This document shows positions 6,756-6,951 of a DNA stretch of 6,951 nt, in pieces. Under the pieces are notes generated by a model. It saw only the letters and a program-made list of their open reading frames with translations, ran no database searches and was not told where the DNA came from. A program made the position numbers and the translations under genes. Source of the DNA: Aquamicrobium sp. (GTDB lineage Bacteria; Pseudomonadota; Alphaproteobacteria; Rhizobiales; Rhizobiaceae); assembly GCA_014860725.1 (NCBI GenBank), contig JACZJD010000271.1:1-6951 (forward strand), given 5' to 3'. How positions within the stretch are numbered: position 1 is the first letter of the stretch; each line of letters begins with the position of its first letter.

Positions 6756-6884
6756 TCACACGAAGAGGGCGACGGCGATCATCCCGACGGTGATGAGCAC
6801 CAGCCCGGCGACGAGCATCGGCACCAGCGTGCTCGCATCGCCGGCATCGTTCGTTCGCGAGGGGTCATCGCGCTTGTCTGTCAT
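6756..6884 (-). CDS. 42-residue single-span membrane miniprotein
   Basis: A short gene encoding a polar, charged N-terminal half (MTDKRDDPSRTNDAGDAS) followed by one hydrophobic segment (about residues 20-42, LVPMLVAGLVLITVGMIAV and a few more) that runs to the C-terminus. It would sit in the inner membrane with the N-terminal half in the cytoplasm or periplasm; orientation is not clear. An excellent Shine-Dalgarno (AAGGGAGAG, minus strand of 6892-6900) lies seven bases before the ATG, which is the strongest argument that it is real. I do not recognise the family; it is not the heme-uptake protein HemP/HmuP, which has no such membrane span. It begins 37 bases after the end of the preceding frame and upstream of hutW, so it may belong to an iron or heme transport operon entering from the right. 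Confidence 0.72.
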   Translation of the reverse strand: MTDKRDDPSRTNDAGDASTLVPMLVAGLVLITVGMIAVALFV

Positions 6885-6891
6885 GGTCGTT

Positions 6892-6900
6892 CTCTCCCTT
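6892..6900 (-). promoter_or_regulatory. Ribosome binding site of the 42-residue miniprotein
   Basis: AAGGGAGAG on the minus strand, seven bases before ATG 6884. It decides that the very short downstream frame is a gene, since length alone could not. Confidence 0.7.
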
Positions 6901-6921
6901 GGTCGGGGCGGCGGCGCCGCG

Positions 6922-6951
6922 TCATTCGGTGGCGGCGGCGAGGGGGCGGCC
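6922..6951 (-). CDS. C-terminal end of a gene continuing past the right edge
   Basis: On the minus strand a frame open to the edge ends ...GRPLAAATE and a TGA at 6924-6922, 37 bases before the miniprotein start. Ten codons are too few to identify it. Its strand and spacing, and the downstream heme genes, make a transport component such as a heme ABC transporter subunit plausible, but nothing in the residues shows this. Another frame could be the real one. Confidence 0.3.
   Translation of the reverse strand, partial: GRPLAAATE

Noticed and set aside
5081..6793. 570-residue open frame on the plus strand
   Set aside because: It lies antisense to hutW and hutX and to intergenic DNA, with Arg/Ala/Gly-rich, low-complexity content and no recognisable domain. 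It is the usual shadow frame in GC-rich DNA.

Overview
The window is GC-rich with strong third-position GC bias and compact same-strand gene blocks. Together with the kind of genes present, this suggests a free-living or host-associated alphaproteobacterium, most likely Hyphomicrobiales (Rhizobiales). That placement is inferred from composition and protein character; no rRNA or other marker is present.

Left block (1-1018, plus strand): the C-terminal part of an ExaC/AcoD-type NAD-dependent aldehyde dehydrogenase runs in from the left edge. It is broken by what looks like one missing base near 410/411. A short cysteine-containing DUF779 protein follows, a family commonly encoded beside this type of aldehyde dehydrogenase. 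A strong inverted repeat at 1042-1072 separates this block from the convergent block to its right and probably terminates transcription from both sides.

Right block (1128-6951, minus strand, so read from right to left): the last few codons of an unknown gene at the edge, a 42-residue single-membrane-span miniprotein, then a promoter-like intergenic region of about 290 bases. After that come hutW/chuW (radical SAM heme-opening enzyme), hutX (cytosolic heme carrier), a chuY-like NAD(P)-binding reductase, an unrecognised 118-residue four-cysteine protein, and a TonB-dependent outer-membrane receptor. HutW and hutX overlap by 4 bases, hutX and chuY are 1 base apart, and the 118-residue gene starts 30 bases after chuY, so these four form one transcription unit. 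The receptor follows after a 125-base leader carrying an 8-bp-arm inverted repeat.

Functionally the right block reads as heme-iron acquisition by the oxygen-independent route. The receptor imports heme or another iron ligand across the outer membrane, HutX holds heme in the cytosol, HutW opens the porphyrin using SAM radical chemistry and frees iron, and the ChuY-like protein reduces the linear tetrapyrrole. This W-X-Y set is best known from enterobacteria and vibrios. The points most worth a second look are the two unrecognised small proteins tied to it, the receptor's degenerate heme-receptor motifs, the possible operator over the hutW promoter, and the aldehyde dehydrogenase frameshift. 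No mobile element, CRISPR array, tRNA or rRNA is visible.
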